Assembly: GCA_035048485.1 (NCBI GenBank)
Contig: CM068581.1
Location: 63,589,393 to 63,653,392, forward strand
From: Pteria penguin
Taxonomy: Eukaryota; Mollusca; Bivalvia; Pterioida; Pteriidae
Direction: 5' to 3'
DNA length: 64,000 nt
The notes under the pieces were generated by a model. That model saw only the letters and a list, made by a program, of their open reading frames with translations. It made no database searches and was not told the origin of the DNA. Shown here piece by piece: positions 53,501-64,000 of the stretch (within the stretch, counting starts at the first letter, position 1; each line of letters starts with the position of its first letter). Made by a program: the position numbers and the translations under genes.

Positions 53501-56500
53501 TCAGACCAACATTACGACGCCGTATACATACTCGACCCAACATTACTACGCCGTATACACACTCAGCCAAACATTAGTACCCCGTATACATACTCAGCCC
53601 AGCATTACCATGCCATATACATACTCAGTCCAACATTACTACGCCGTACACGTACTCAACCCAACATTACTACGCCGTATACTTACTCAGACCAACATTA
53701 CTACGCCGTATACATACTCAACCCAACATTACAACGCCGTACATACTTATTCAGCCCAACATTACCACGCTGTATACATACTCATCCCAACGTTTCTTCT
53801 CCGTATTCATACTCAGCCCAACATTACTACGCCTTATACATACTCAACCCAACATTATTACCACGTATACAAACTCAGCCTAATATTACTACGCCGTTTA
53901 CATACCCAGCGCAACATTACTACGCCGTATACATACTCAGCCTAACATTACGACGCCCTATACATACTCAGCCTAAACTACTACGCCGTATACATACTCA
54001 ACCCAACATTACTACGCCGTACATACATACTCAGCCCAATATTACCACGCCGTATACATACTCATCCCAACGTTGCTTCTCCGTATTCATACTGAGCCCA
54101 ATATTACTTCGCCGTATACATACTAAGCCCAACATTACCACGCCGTATACATACTCAACCAAACATTACTACGCCGTATACATACTCAACCCAACATTAC
54201 TACGACGTATACAAACTCAGCCTAATATTACTACGCCGTATACATACTCATGATATCATTAGTACGCCGTATACATACTCAGACCAACATTACTATGCCG
54301 TGTACATACTTAACCCAACATTACTACGCCGTACATACATACTCAGCCCAACATTACCACGCCGTAAACATACTCATCCCAACGTTGCTTCTCGGTATTC
54401 ATACTCAGCCCAACATTACTACGTCGTATACATACTCAGCCCAACATTACTACGCCGTATACACACTCAGCCTAATATTACTACGCCGTATACATACTCA
54501 GACCAACATTACTACGCCGTATACATACTCAGTTCAACATCACTATGCCGTATACATATTCAGTTTAACATTACTACGCCGTATACATACTGAGCCTAAC
54601 ATTACTTCGCCGTATATATACTCAGCCCAACATTACTACTCCGTGTGTATACTGAGCCCAACATTACCACGCCGTATACATTCTCAGCCTAACATTACTA
54701 CGTCGTATACATACTCGGCCTATCATTACTACGCCGTATACACATTCAGCTCAAAATTGATACGCCGTATACATACTCAGCCTAACATTACTACGTCGTA
54801 TACATACTCGGCCTATCATTACTACGCCGTATACACATTCAGCTCAAAATTGATACGCCGTATACATACTCAGCCTAACATTACTACGTCGTATACATAC
54901 TCAGCCTAACATTACTACGTCGTATACATGTAGAGATGATGGATAAATCCAAAGCACAAGTCCAAAAATCATAAAACCAGAGGACATACAAAATACTCAC
55001 CTTAAGATTACGACGCCGTATACGTACTCGGCCTAACATTACTACGCCGGATACATACTCAGCCCAACATTACTACGCCGTATACATACTCAGCCTAACA
55101 TTACTACGTCGTATACATACTCACCCTAAGATTATGACGCCGTATACGTACTCGGCCTAACATTACTACGCCGGATACATACTCAGCCCAACATTACTAC
55201 GCCGTATACATACTCAGCCTAACATTACTACGTCGTATACATGTAGAGATGATGGATAAATCCAAAGCACAAGTCCAAAAATCATAAAACCAGAGGACAT
55301 ACAAAATACTCACCTTAAGATTACGACGCCGTATACGTACTCGGCCTAACATTACTACGCCGGATACATACTCAGCCCAACATTACTACGCCGTATACAT
55401 ACTCAGCCCAACATTACTACGCCATATACTTACTGAGTCCAACATTACGAAAAGACATATTACCTACCTCGTAGTTCTTTTCCGCGGGATTTCGTTTCTG
55501 ATAGTAACTAATTAGATAATCCTGAAAGATTAAAAACATATTATTGAGGAATTTTAATACATATTGTATTTATTACAAGGTCGCCAAGTGAGATGGTACG
55601 GGATGATACATTCTAATTCTCATAGTCCGTAAATCTCAATTAGGTGATCATGTAACGACTTTTCACCACTGTAATCTCTTATATTTAATCATAAACTTCA
55701 GTGGGCGATTCTTTTTGATCAGACATGAGGTTATGGAAGATAACGCTTATACAACGATACAACGTCAAATTTTAACGTAAAACTCCAATGCAGGACCGAG
55801 TCACTGATACTGGACACCAGTGTCGGAAAATACAGGTATATGGTAATCACGTGGTGGGCTTAATCCAATCAAAACTGTTGATTTCATGAAAAGATTACTA
55901 AGTTGGATAGTATTTAAAACAACACTTGTTTGTGTGAAAGTCCAAAGCTTTGGAAAAGCGGCAATATTTAAGAATATTCTGAAATGTAAAAGAATAAATA
56001 AAAACATAAATAAAATGAAAATAAAACAAAAAAAAAAAGAATTAAATAATGGGAAAATACATTTAACTCCTATCTGCATGTCAAAAAAAGAAAGGGCTTC
56101 GTTTCCCGAACTTGCCCGAATTTTTATACTACCAAAATGGGGTTTGTACATCTATTAACCTAAATAGGAAGACATTAAAATGACCGTTTATGCATTCATT
56201 ATCGACCTCATTTGAAAGCACCCAGCAAATGGGCATTTTCCGAAGAAAAAAATACAAAATGTGACGTTTCGCTATTGTTTAAACATACATGAAAAAGAGA
56301 TATACATTTGAGTACAATATGATGGAAACTAGTGCAGTATTGGTGTATAAGTAACAAAATTGCATGAATGTACCCCTAGCATTGATAGGGAAATCTAACA
56401 GTCTTCGCAAATACTTACTAGCCGGACAACCGAGGCTACCAGAAATTTCCTCGGGCTACTAAAATTTGATTTTCAAATAGCCCGATTGGCCAGTGAAATA

Positions 56501-57040
56501 TCAATACCTCGATGTCAAAAAATAACAAATTGCTAGGGCTGCAATACATTTGATATATGTAATTTGATCCTATACAAAAAGATGGATGTACGCTGACTTA
56601 AAAAGAAGTTAATGACACATATACATAATTTGGGCTAGGAACTTTCTTACATTATTGTCGTGATACACGCCTGAAATTACCTTGCATTTCTCAGTGTCGT
56701 AGTGGATGAACTTCAGCTGAAATCATTGTTAAGGGAAACATATGCGATACCGATTCGTATTACCAGACATTTTGACTGTTGGGATTTAATATACCAAGCT
56801 AACATTGAATCGTCTAGTCTGTTGTTAGAATGGTTTTCGTTCTTCCTATTAGATCAATTCGCTACTTAGTTCGAGCTATAAGTATTTTGTTAAGCACACA
56901 AATTGAATGACGTTTGTTACTTCAATTGACCGTCCTAAGTCGGTATTGTAATTGCAGTACAATCGAAAAATTTTGTAATGTCGTTTTTCAGTGTATATTC
57001 TATTATTATTATTATTATCATTATTATTATGTGTGTGTAG

Positions 57041-57110
<70 letters not shown>

Positions 57111-60100
57111 TTAGTGATTTTTGTCATACAGCTTAGTCATATGTCTTCAGTTATCTTTTTTCGGCAGCTTCGGTTATGAAAATCACCAAATAGATATTTG
57201 TCGAGATGTGCTCATTGGTTTAAGTTATTAACATTGGGTTGGTACCGTTATTTGAAGTTTCCGAGGGTATCACCACTCTAGTTTTCAGTGGGTTTTTTTT
57301 TCAGATGCTGACCTGAAACATATACACCATAAATTTTTGAATTATTTTAAAACTAAGGAATATCTATCCCATTGATTTCAAATGGATGTTGCCTCTTCTT
57401 TTTAGCTGAATTTACTTATTAGCTTGCTCAACAAATGTTTTGGATTTTCGACCATGAGTGTCACAAAAAAGGGGGTATAAATGCACATATTGTGTTATCA
57501 AATATTACTCGAATGTATATTCATCAGTCATCAATTTAAAAAAAAACAAACAAACAAACAAAAAAAACAACAACAACACCAAAACAACAACAACAACCCC
57601 ACCCCCCAAAAATGTATTTAAGTCAAAATACGAAAGTAACTGGTGTCGCATGATTATGACACTAACAACAATTACCACGGTGGACATTCACGGACCCCTG
57701 AAATTCAGAGGTGAGACCAGATGCCCAGAATGAGTGAACATCTCCTGTTTGGCTAGCCACGCCCGCCTTGAATGCCCTTATATACAGAGGAAACAAATGT
57801 TATTCAGCACTGTATATATATGAATGTGAACAAACACTGTGAAGAAATTGTGACAGCCACAAACATCAGGAAAAAGGGTATAATAACACTTAAGTCAAAC
57901 CCATCGCGGTGAACTTTTTTACGAGCTCCACACTGCAAAGGGAATAAGTGTGACGTTAATGTAAAATACGAAAGTAACTAGTGCCACATGACTATGACAC
58001 TAACAATGTACCACATTGGACGTTCATGACCCCTGAAATTCAGAAGTGAGAGAAGGTACACGGTAGGAGTGAGCGTCTCCTGTAAGAAACTTTCAAATAG
58101 AAATATATTCAACTATCAAGCAAATCTAAAAATAAAACATTATATAGCCGTTGTATAAATGTAAATACCAAATATATGACATGTTATGCAACTAAGACCA
58201 CCTAATTTATTTACAGCATCAGACACGAACTTTGTTTTATTTAAAGGATACTCTTGGGGTCGAGCTGTCGAGGTCATAAAGTATGAAACATTTCTTCTGT
58301 TTATAAAACCGTTCACTGTGTCGCCAACAAATATCAGATCCTTTTTGAAATTTCTGTAAAATGAAAATGACAAATCAATCGTGCTTTTCATAGATCCTGA
58401 TATTTCCACAACATCAATACGGATAATTTTGTGAAATAAATCATAGTTGACTGCATTTTTACAAGCATTTTGATTATGACATGAAGAACTGACCTTCTCT
58501 GTATATAATATATGATATTGTTTTCTATTACAAATATTTATTTCCAAGTTTGAATTATTTCAGTTTGTTATATGAGACCGTTTCGCTTTTTCAAATCCCT
58601 TTATCTGTTTACTTGTGGTGTATTTGTCTGGAATAAATACGTTTAAATGCATTGTTTTCAAAGATGTAGAAAATATGACTTTATACTGGCATGTATGAAC
58701 TAGAATACCGAGTAGAATTTACAATATGAACCATGATGATCATCTTTATTCATAGAATTTACAATATGAACCATACATACATGTTTTGGTTGAATACCGT
58801 TGTCATCTATGACGTTAAAGTCAAACATTAAGCAAAGTAAACAACGAAGAAGTACCGAAAGGTGAACTACATCTGAGATCATTAGATAATTTCCATATTC
58901 CATTCTCACGCACTTCTAACTACAAAAATTCTTTCATTCTACAAACTGTGAGTAACTGGAACTGAATGCCACAAAACATAAGAAATCTTCGTTCTCTATA
59001 CTCTTTCAAAATTATCTAAACCGTGACAGTAATAAGGTGCCTACATATCATTATTATGGTGAAAGGAAATTCCATATACTTCATACTCGTTTAAGACTAG
59101 GCTTGAGCTCTCTGAACACCGATCTCTGTAAGAATCATATTTCCGAAAAAAAAAACTTGTTTCAACACATCATTTCCTCTTAGAATGCCTGTTTCTCAAC
59201 AACATTAGATTGTTTACACTTTCAACTTGTTGGTATGTATGTGTATGTATGATTGATTGATTGATTTTTGTTTAACGTCACACCACGAATATTTCACGTA
59301 TATGGTGACGGCATCTGCCTGATGCGCGGCATACAAATTTTGACCTTTGCAACGGACCCACCCGAAGCAGTGAGGGGTCTTTAACGTGCCATGCATACCA
59401 TGACACGGGGCCTCGGTTTTTACTGTCTCATCCGAAAGACAGGACACCAGCATGACCAGAGCGGGACTCGAACCCCGGCCTGCCGATCAGGAGTCCGACG
59501 CGGTACCACTAGGCCACGCTGGCTTTGTGTATGTATGTAGATGTATATATGCGTATATATGTTTATGTATACATGTATATATCGGTACATGTTGTAACAT
59601 ATATTCAATAAATAAAAGAATTCACTACATTGCATTATGACCTTCTATCTATTTTTCTATGTATATAAATAGTGTAAACAGTTTATTTTATGTTTGTATC
59701 TAATGATGTCGGCACTTGTTTATACATGTATATATGTAATTTGACTTCAAGGAGAGGGCTTTATATAAGAATTTTCTTGTTGCCCAATTCTCATCTTTTG
59801 TTGCTTGTAAATATTTCTTATGCACTCTAATTAATAAATACTGTTTAAATTGACCACATGAATTAAGTGAATTCAGTAAAATCCAATAAATCCGAAGTAC
59901 GTAAAAGTATATGGAATATTGTATACTGCAAGGGAATTAAAATCACGGTAATGAATATGAGATAAACTTATTCACAAGGATGCAACCACTAGATTCTTTC
60001 TGTATTTTACTTTAAATAGAATACTTACTACATCTCTACACTGGCACTGCAACACACAGCAGGGTATCGAGACTACTGTTACTACTATAATCCCCCATAT

Positions 60101-61936
60101 ACCCAGCAACCAAAATTGTATGTTGAGTATAGTTTCAATGAACATTTCGTTCAAAACTAAGAGGTACATAGCTATGTATAAAAGAAGCAATAGTTGAATA
60201 ATCAAAATAATTCCTGCCACACAGCGTATCCTACATGACGACCTCGTTCTCAACAGACGGAGAAATCTTCGTCGATTCAAATCTTTTCGTAAGTTGTCAT
60301 ATTCGCAGGTTATCTGGAAAAAAAAGAATACTATATAGATTCGCTGTAGAAGAGAACATGATTATACTGGAAATGGATATTCTGACATAGAAGGATTGAA
60401 TGTCATCAAATTTTATGAACACAGGTCTAAACCTCTGGGAAATGAAAGTCCATAAATGACGTTTTCAAAGGAAGTTTATGACGTCATAATTCTTTTACAT
60501 CGGATACTATCCCAAATAGGAAATTACTGTGTTTAAGGAAAATATTCAATGCCTCTTTCCTTCGCAACGTTCATGCATCTCAGTAAATGATAATTTACCC
60601 AGAGGTGAGTCCAGGTGGAGTAAGCTTTTCCTATCCTGGTGGCCACATCCGCCATGAATGCCCAAAAATGCAGAGGAGACATCGATAGTTCTTATCATCG
60701 CGTACATTATTTAATTTTGAATTAGAACTACAAAGAAATGACATTGAAAAAGGGAAAAATAACACTAAAATGCAACTTTCCACTTAGTCTCCACAAAAAA
60801 ATAATTGTGTCATAATATATTATTGCGTTCACAACAACGTCCATCTACCTCAATGAAACACGTTGATTATATTAAAGGTAAAATGCTAAGAGATTTAGCA
60901 CGAGTTGTGTGTGTGTAGTTTATTTAAATGTACTGACTCTTTATTCAGTAATTATTTATTCCTCAAGATCTGTTAAAACAACACCAAAACTGTACCTTTA
61001 CCGGCGCTGCTCGCATAGGTTATCTCTTATAATTGTGCAGACATCTATGAAAACAACGGTCATTAGTTGCAATGTTCTTATAAATATATTGGAGCATTTT
61101 TCGACTCCGAGTAGATGAATTAAGGGATCGCCAGATGAAACATTAACCACGCCCATGTACATGTTGTATGTAGTTTCATTGCGACGTCACAGTTAAAATC
61201 CTGTTGGACGGACCATTTATTAACGACGCCATAATGAAAAAGTGTGCCAGAAGGTGTGATGTCGGGCATTTGACGATCGGTATTTCCGACTTTTCGATTA
61301 CGATTTGAAATTCTTAAATATTACCATAAAAAGCACGCGACGATGGACAAATATTGACGTTTCAATTGTAGAGTTTTAGTTATGACAAATCGAAGTAATA
61401 ATTTGTTTTTTCAGCTTTGTGTAGAAATCGCTGTTTTCCTTTGGCTTTAACTAATCTTAAAGAATATTACTCAAATCACGAGCCTACAGACAAACAATTC
61501 TAGTTAGATTTGAGATTTTATAATAAAAAAAACGGAACTCGGAAATAGCCTATTGCCCTGACATCATAGGATATTGTAAATGCAAACGATGTTTGTCATG
61601 GATGACGAACAATTGAGCGTAACTTCCACAAACAAATGTAAAATAAACAACCAGTTTCGCATAGTAAAATCATATCAGGAAAGTTCAAACAGGTTTGAGA
61701 CGCAATGTTCACAGATACAGGAGTTAACATCCACACTTGTCAAATGAAAATATCAATAAATATGATTCAAAGAAAGAATTTTACTTGTAATCCATTCAGT
61801 TGTTCTTTTTCAGGTAACGTTAACGCCTTAAATTCCCAACCAGATCCTGAACAACATGTGTAGTCTGGCGACGCAGTCACTTCTAATAAAACTGCGCCAT
61901 TTTGCTCTTTAGCTTTTTCGGCACTCTTGTATATTT
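44565..61936 (-). CDS. TIR/two-helix membrane protein, copy 2 (3' six exons; 5' TIR exon off the window)
   Basis: Exons seen are 61936-61785, 60313-60029, 58353-58252, 56716-56681, 55521-55468 and 44720-44565. Lengths are 152, 285, 102, 36, 54 and 156, against 152, 282, 102, 36, 54 and 156 in copy 1, with identical phases. The first visible exon starts in phase 1, so coding exons must lie upstream. In copy 1 the TIR exon lies 3.2 kb upstream of this exon, which here would be near 65 kb, beyond the window. No match to the 45-bp mini-exon was seen up to 64000. The short cytosolic exons are well conserved (48 of 51 codons or better in places), but the membrane exon has diverged strongly. No stop or broken splice site was seen, so this looks like a live paralogue. 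Its last intron is 10.7 kb and holds the 31-bp satellite. Confidence 0.78.
45157..45600 (-). pseudogene. Second reverse-transcriptase fragment, decayed
   Basis: Contains YDKRDDFSFPIVNFP followed by IQYARASSEYCSFIYRSQLL and KKFCSRY-like RKFCSRYKDLI. This is the same RT type as at 33 kb, with in-frame stops. It lies in the last intron of TIR copy 2. Confidence 0.7.
45655..46070. repeat. Tandem units of about 125 bp with (GTCT)n
   Basis: Roughly three units containing actttgt, gtctgtctcactgt, a variable tctg run and gaatcacactt. Confidence 0.7.
46176..46489. promoter_or_regulatory. CRE-like cluster with TATA-like box beside the satellite
   Basis: TGACGTCA occurs at 46176, 46251, 46268, 46340 and 46401, with TGACGTCT at 46417. 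Part of this is an imperfect inverted repeat (arms about 46282-46366 and 46386-46472, both with ttttcgttatacag). CTATAAAAG lies at 46481. It may be a MITE-like hairpin, a promoter reading into the satellite, or both. Confidence 0.4.
46560..55447. repeat. 31-bp satellite array, 8.9 kb, in last intron of copy 2
   Basis: About 285 copies of a 31-bp unit (cagcccaacattactacgcc plus gtatacatact), each with two CpG sites. Higher-order blocks recur near 46.86, 49.15, 50.91 and 52.38 kb with the same variants (for example cctatcattactacgttgta). A 70-bp non-satellite piece (gtagagatgatggataaatc) is present twice, about 300 bp apart, at 54926 and 55229. The unit has few stops, so long Tyr/Thr/His-rich frames appear on the plus strand, antisense to the gene. 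Confidence 0.95.
56893..57150. repeat. Dispersed repeat R3 with (GT)n
   Basis: Contains ttgaatgacgtttgttactt, gtcctaagtcggtattg, a GT run (57040-57109) and gtcatacagctta. Partial copies lie at 40-80, 360-420, 34600-34760 and 38150-38250. Confidence 0.6.
57620..58083 (+). repeat. Dispersed repeat R1, double unit in copy 2
   Basis: Same two-unit structure and spacer as 38632-39101, next to the 58252-58353 exon. Confidence 0.8.
59247..59526 (-). mobile_element. tRNA-derived SINE, copy c
   Basis: Full-length: tail tgattgattgatt, body cgtcacaccacgaatatttc, tRNA-like head with GGTTCGAGTCC. In copy 2, between the exons at 58.3 and 60.0 kb. Confidence 0.85.
60029..60313 (-). CDS. Two-helix membrane exon of copy 2
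   Basis: It codes 95 residues with the lead-in NLRKDLNRRRFLRLL, helix IILIIQLLLLLYIAMYLLVL and a second helix after NIQFW. It is flanked by ttttttccag and GTA|gtaagt. The lead-in matches copy 1 closely while the helices are mostly different. Confidence 0.78.
61256..61574. mobile_element. MITE-like inverted-repeat element
   Basis: Left arm tgatgtcgggcatttgacga; right arm, inverted, tgatgtcagggcaatagg; both continue tatttccga. One arm also occurs inverted at 21268-21290. Confidence 0.5.
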
Positions 61937-64000
61937 CTGAAGAATTTCGTAAGAAAAGAATAAAACTGATTTATACGACTAAATTTATAAGATGCTCAAA
62001 TGGGCCGATATCGCTAAACTGAGCAAATGGGATACTCTCTTACAGAATATCATTCTTCAGAAATTGTATCTAAGAATTGAACCAGAAACACGAAAATTTC
62101 ATGCAACTCTCCTACATTTAAGTTTTCATTCTAAAATTCTGAAATTTTTATTTACAAAAGATGGAACTTCACTTTGCCACACTATCGATCAACCAATGAG
62201 CAGATCAATTCTACTAGTACTATTAAATGACATTAAGAACTGTGTTCATCCCAAGTTTTATCAAAATTCATCAAAACTTTATATATGTACAGCAGTTTTG
62301 CAAACAACCACCGCCCCATTTTTTTAAATTAATTTATTTAAATCTTTACAATATTGCTAAAAAATCTAAAATTGTTTTTGTATTCAATTATTTTATAAAA
62401 ACCGAAAAAAAAAAAAAAATACAAAACTACATAAAATTAATGCATTATACCTTCCTCGAGAAAATCAAAGAAATTACATGAAAATGTGCACATAACACAA
62501 AGTCTGGTGTATTCGGTTTATCGATCTAGGCAGTTGGTCTTCCACATTTGTCAAATGATGATGCCTCGTGGCCTATATCTCCTAGACCTGGATCTATCTT
62601 TCGACAGATCTGACAAAAAGGAAAAAAAAAACCCACAACAACAACAAAACCCCCACAAAACAACACCCTTTCCGAAAAAACAACAACAACACCTTCAAAA
62701 ACAAAACAAAATAAATAAAAAACCCTCCCAATTAAAACACGAAACATTTACTGTGGACATCTTTAAGTACTTTACCAAAAAACATCTCATAAAACTTTTC
62801 ACATAGTTCTGAAAGAGAAGGCTGATTGATTGATTACTGTTTTACATCACTTCACGTTTATTTCACGTATATGGTGACAGCATCTGCCTAATGCATTGCA
62901 CAGAAATTTCTACCTTTGCAGTTGGCCCACCCAAGGCAGTGAGGGATCTTTTAGTGTCACGCCTACCGTGAAACAGGACCTCTGTTTTACCGTTTCATCC
63001 GAAAGATGGAACACCGGTGTGCCCAGGGCGGGAATCGAAGCTGGGACCTCTAGGTCACGAGCCGAACACCTCATCCACTAGGCTACGCCGGCTTGAAAGA
63101 GAAGGCAATACATTATAAACAAATAGTATACCCCCTCTTCCTTTTTAATCTTTAAACAATGTAATAAGTCCTAAAATTTGCCTTTTACCCCATCATTTTT
63201 AGAAAATCCATTCATTGAGAATACATAAAATTAATACATTATAAGCCACCTACCATGAAAAATTTCGTGAAAGAAGTGGAAAATGGAAAAAAAAAATTAC
63301 AGACAGACGAGGGACGCCACACGAGGTACCAGGATAATAATTCACTTCATTCTCTGGTCTGGTGAGCAAGAAAAAACTCATACAGGCACTTACCGTTACA
63401 AGATTCTTATTGACTTAGAAGTGGAATTAACGAGTCCGTTTTCTGTACGAGTTTTAATGCGCTGCGCAAGAATTAGCGCATGCCGATCGATTGTAATCGT
63501 TAAAATAGTCGGCGTCTTAAAAACATTAGTAATATTAGCAAATTATCAACAAATTATAAAATCAGCATAGTTAAACCGAAATGTATCTACCCAACATTAA
63601 TATATCGAAATTAATTCCCATAATATCTGATTGACATTTCAAAACGTTGAAAATAGTGTTTTTTGAGATTCTCCGCCAAAATTAAACCAAGCGGTGAATT
63701 TTTCTTCAATTCTCTGAAAATTATTTTTATTTAGCATTTCATCACTTACGAAAAAATGATCAATTTTTCCTATTGCAGTTTTTGAGATATTTTTACCCAG
63801 AACGGCCTCGTTAAACTAGCTAGATTTCCATGCAACACAGTCGTCAATGAGCGTATTACGTAAGTTGGGATGAATGCAGACTTTGAGTAGCTTAGTGTCA
63901 CTAACATATTATAGTGCCAGTGTACTAGTTAAACCTGATTTAAAGACCATCTGTGTTAAACAATAACCTGTCCTAAGCAACCATCTTTCTTTGTTACCTC
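61937..64000. other. Upstream intron of TIR copy 2, no exon found
   Basis: Contains the divergent SINE copy, A-rich and CAACAA-rich tracts (62615-62730) and mollusc-type degenerate repeats (gggccgatatcgctaaactg). No counterpart of the 45-bp mini-exon was recognised. Confidence 0.5.
62821..63095 (-). mobile_element. tRNA-derived SINE, divergent copy d
   Basis: Same body (atttcacgtatatggtgaca) but a different head. The head remnant aaccgaacacctcatccact near 42165-42203 is of the same subtype. Confidence 0.8.

Noticed and set aside
46637..54909. Long plus-strand open frames (up to 287 codons) rich in Tyr, Thr, His and Ile
   Set aside because: They arise because a 31-bp unit with few stops shifts frame at each copy. 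No splice context, no unique start and antisense to a real gene.
63283..63570. 95-codon plus-strand frame near the right edge
   Set aside because: No recognisable domain, no supporting splice site and repeat-like flanks.

Overview
The window is eukaryotic nuclear DNA, AT-rich and crowded with repeats. Its genes have introns with GT-AG borders. The mix points to a bivalve mollusc: tRNA-derived SINEs, degenerate 'aaggtcaaggtcacagtgacc' repeats, orphan TIR-domain proteins and YqaJ-bearing transposons. This is an inference from general knowledge; no species can be named.

Host genes. Two paralogous minus-strand genes can be assembled exon by exon. Copy 1 (2359-13301, eight coding exons, 462 codons) encodes a protein with an N-terminal TIR domain, two transmembrane helices and a conserved cytosolic tail of unknown family. 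Copy 2 (44565-61936, six exons seen) has the same exon lengths, phases and order; its TIR exon should lie beyond the right edge. Between them on the plus strand lies a cysteine-rich, single-pass receptor-like gene (secure exons 39192-39863 and 40441-40563). Its likely signal-peptide exon (14199-14255) is head-to-head with TIR copy 1.

Nested mobile DNA (15.9-33.5 kb). A decayed reverse-transcriptase fragment is split by element B, which has about 1 kb terminal inverted repeats, a 6-bp target duplication CTTATA and a PC4-like ssDNA-binding protein gene. Element A (16660-27217) was inserted into the left repeat of B with an AT duplication. It resembles the ISL2EU/IS4EU group and carries two convergent intron-containing genes: a SAP-SWIM-YqaJ nuclease and a THAP-DDE transposase. 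The intact right repeat of B preserves the empty site. Two SINE copies were also inserted one after another into the same retroelement fragment. If the signal exon is right, all this sits inside one intron of about 25 kb.

Satellites. A 44-bp minisatellite (4.84-5.88 kb) lies in an intron of copy 1. An 8.9-kb array of a 31-bp unit (46.56-55.45 kb) fills the last intron of copy 2 and stops about 20 bp from its 5' splice site. A block rich in TGACGTCA, followed by a TATA-like sequence, adjoins the other end of that array.

The rest is intron or intergenic DNA with microsatellites, MITE-like inverted repeats and a dispersed family sharing a core of about 38 bp. All gene models are read by eye from splice signals and paralogue agreement; no transcripts or database searches were available.
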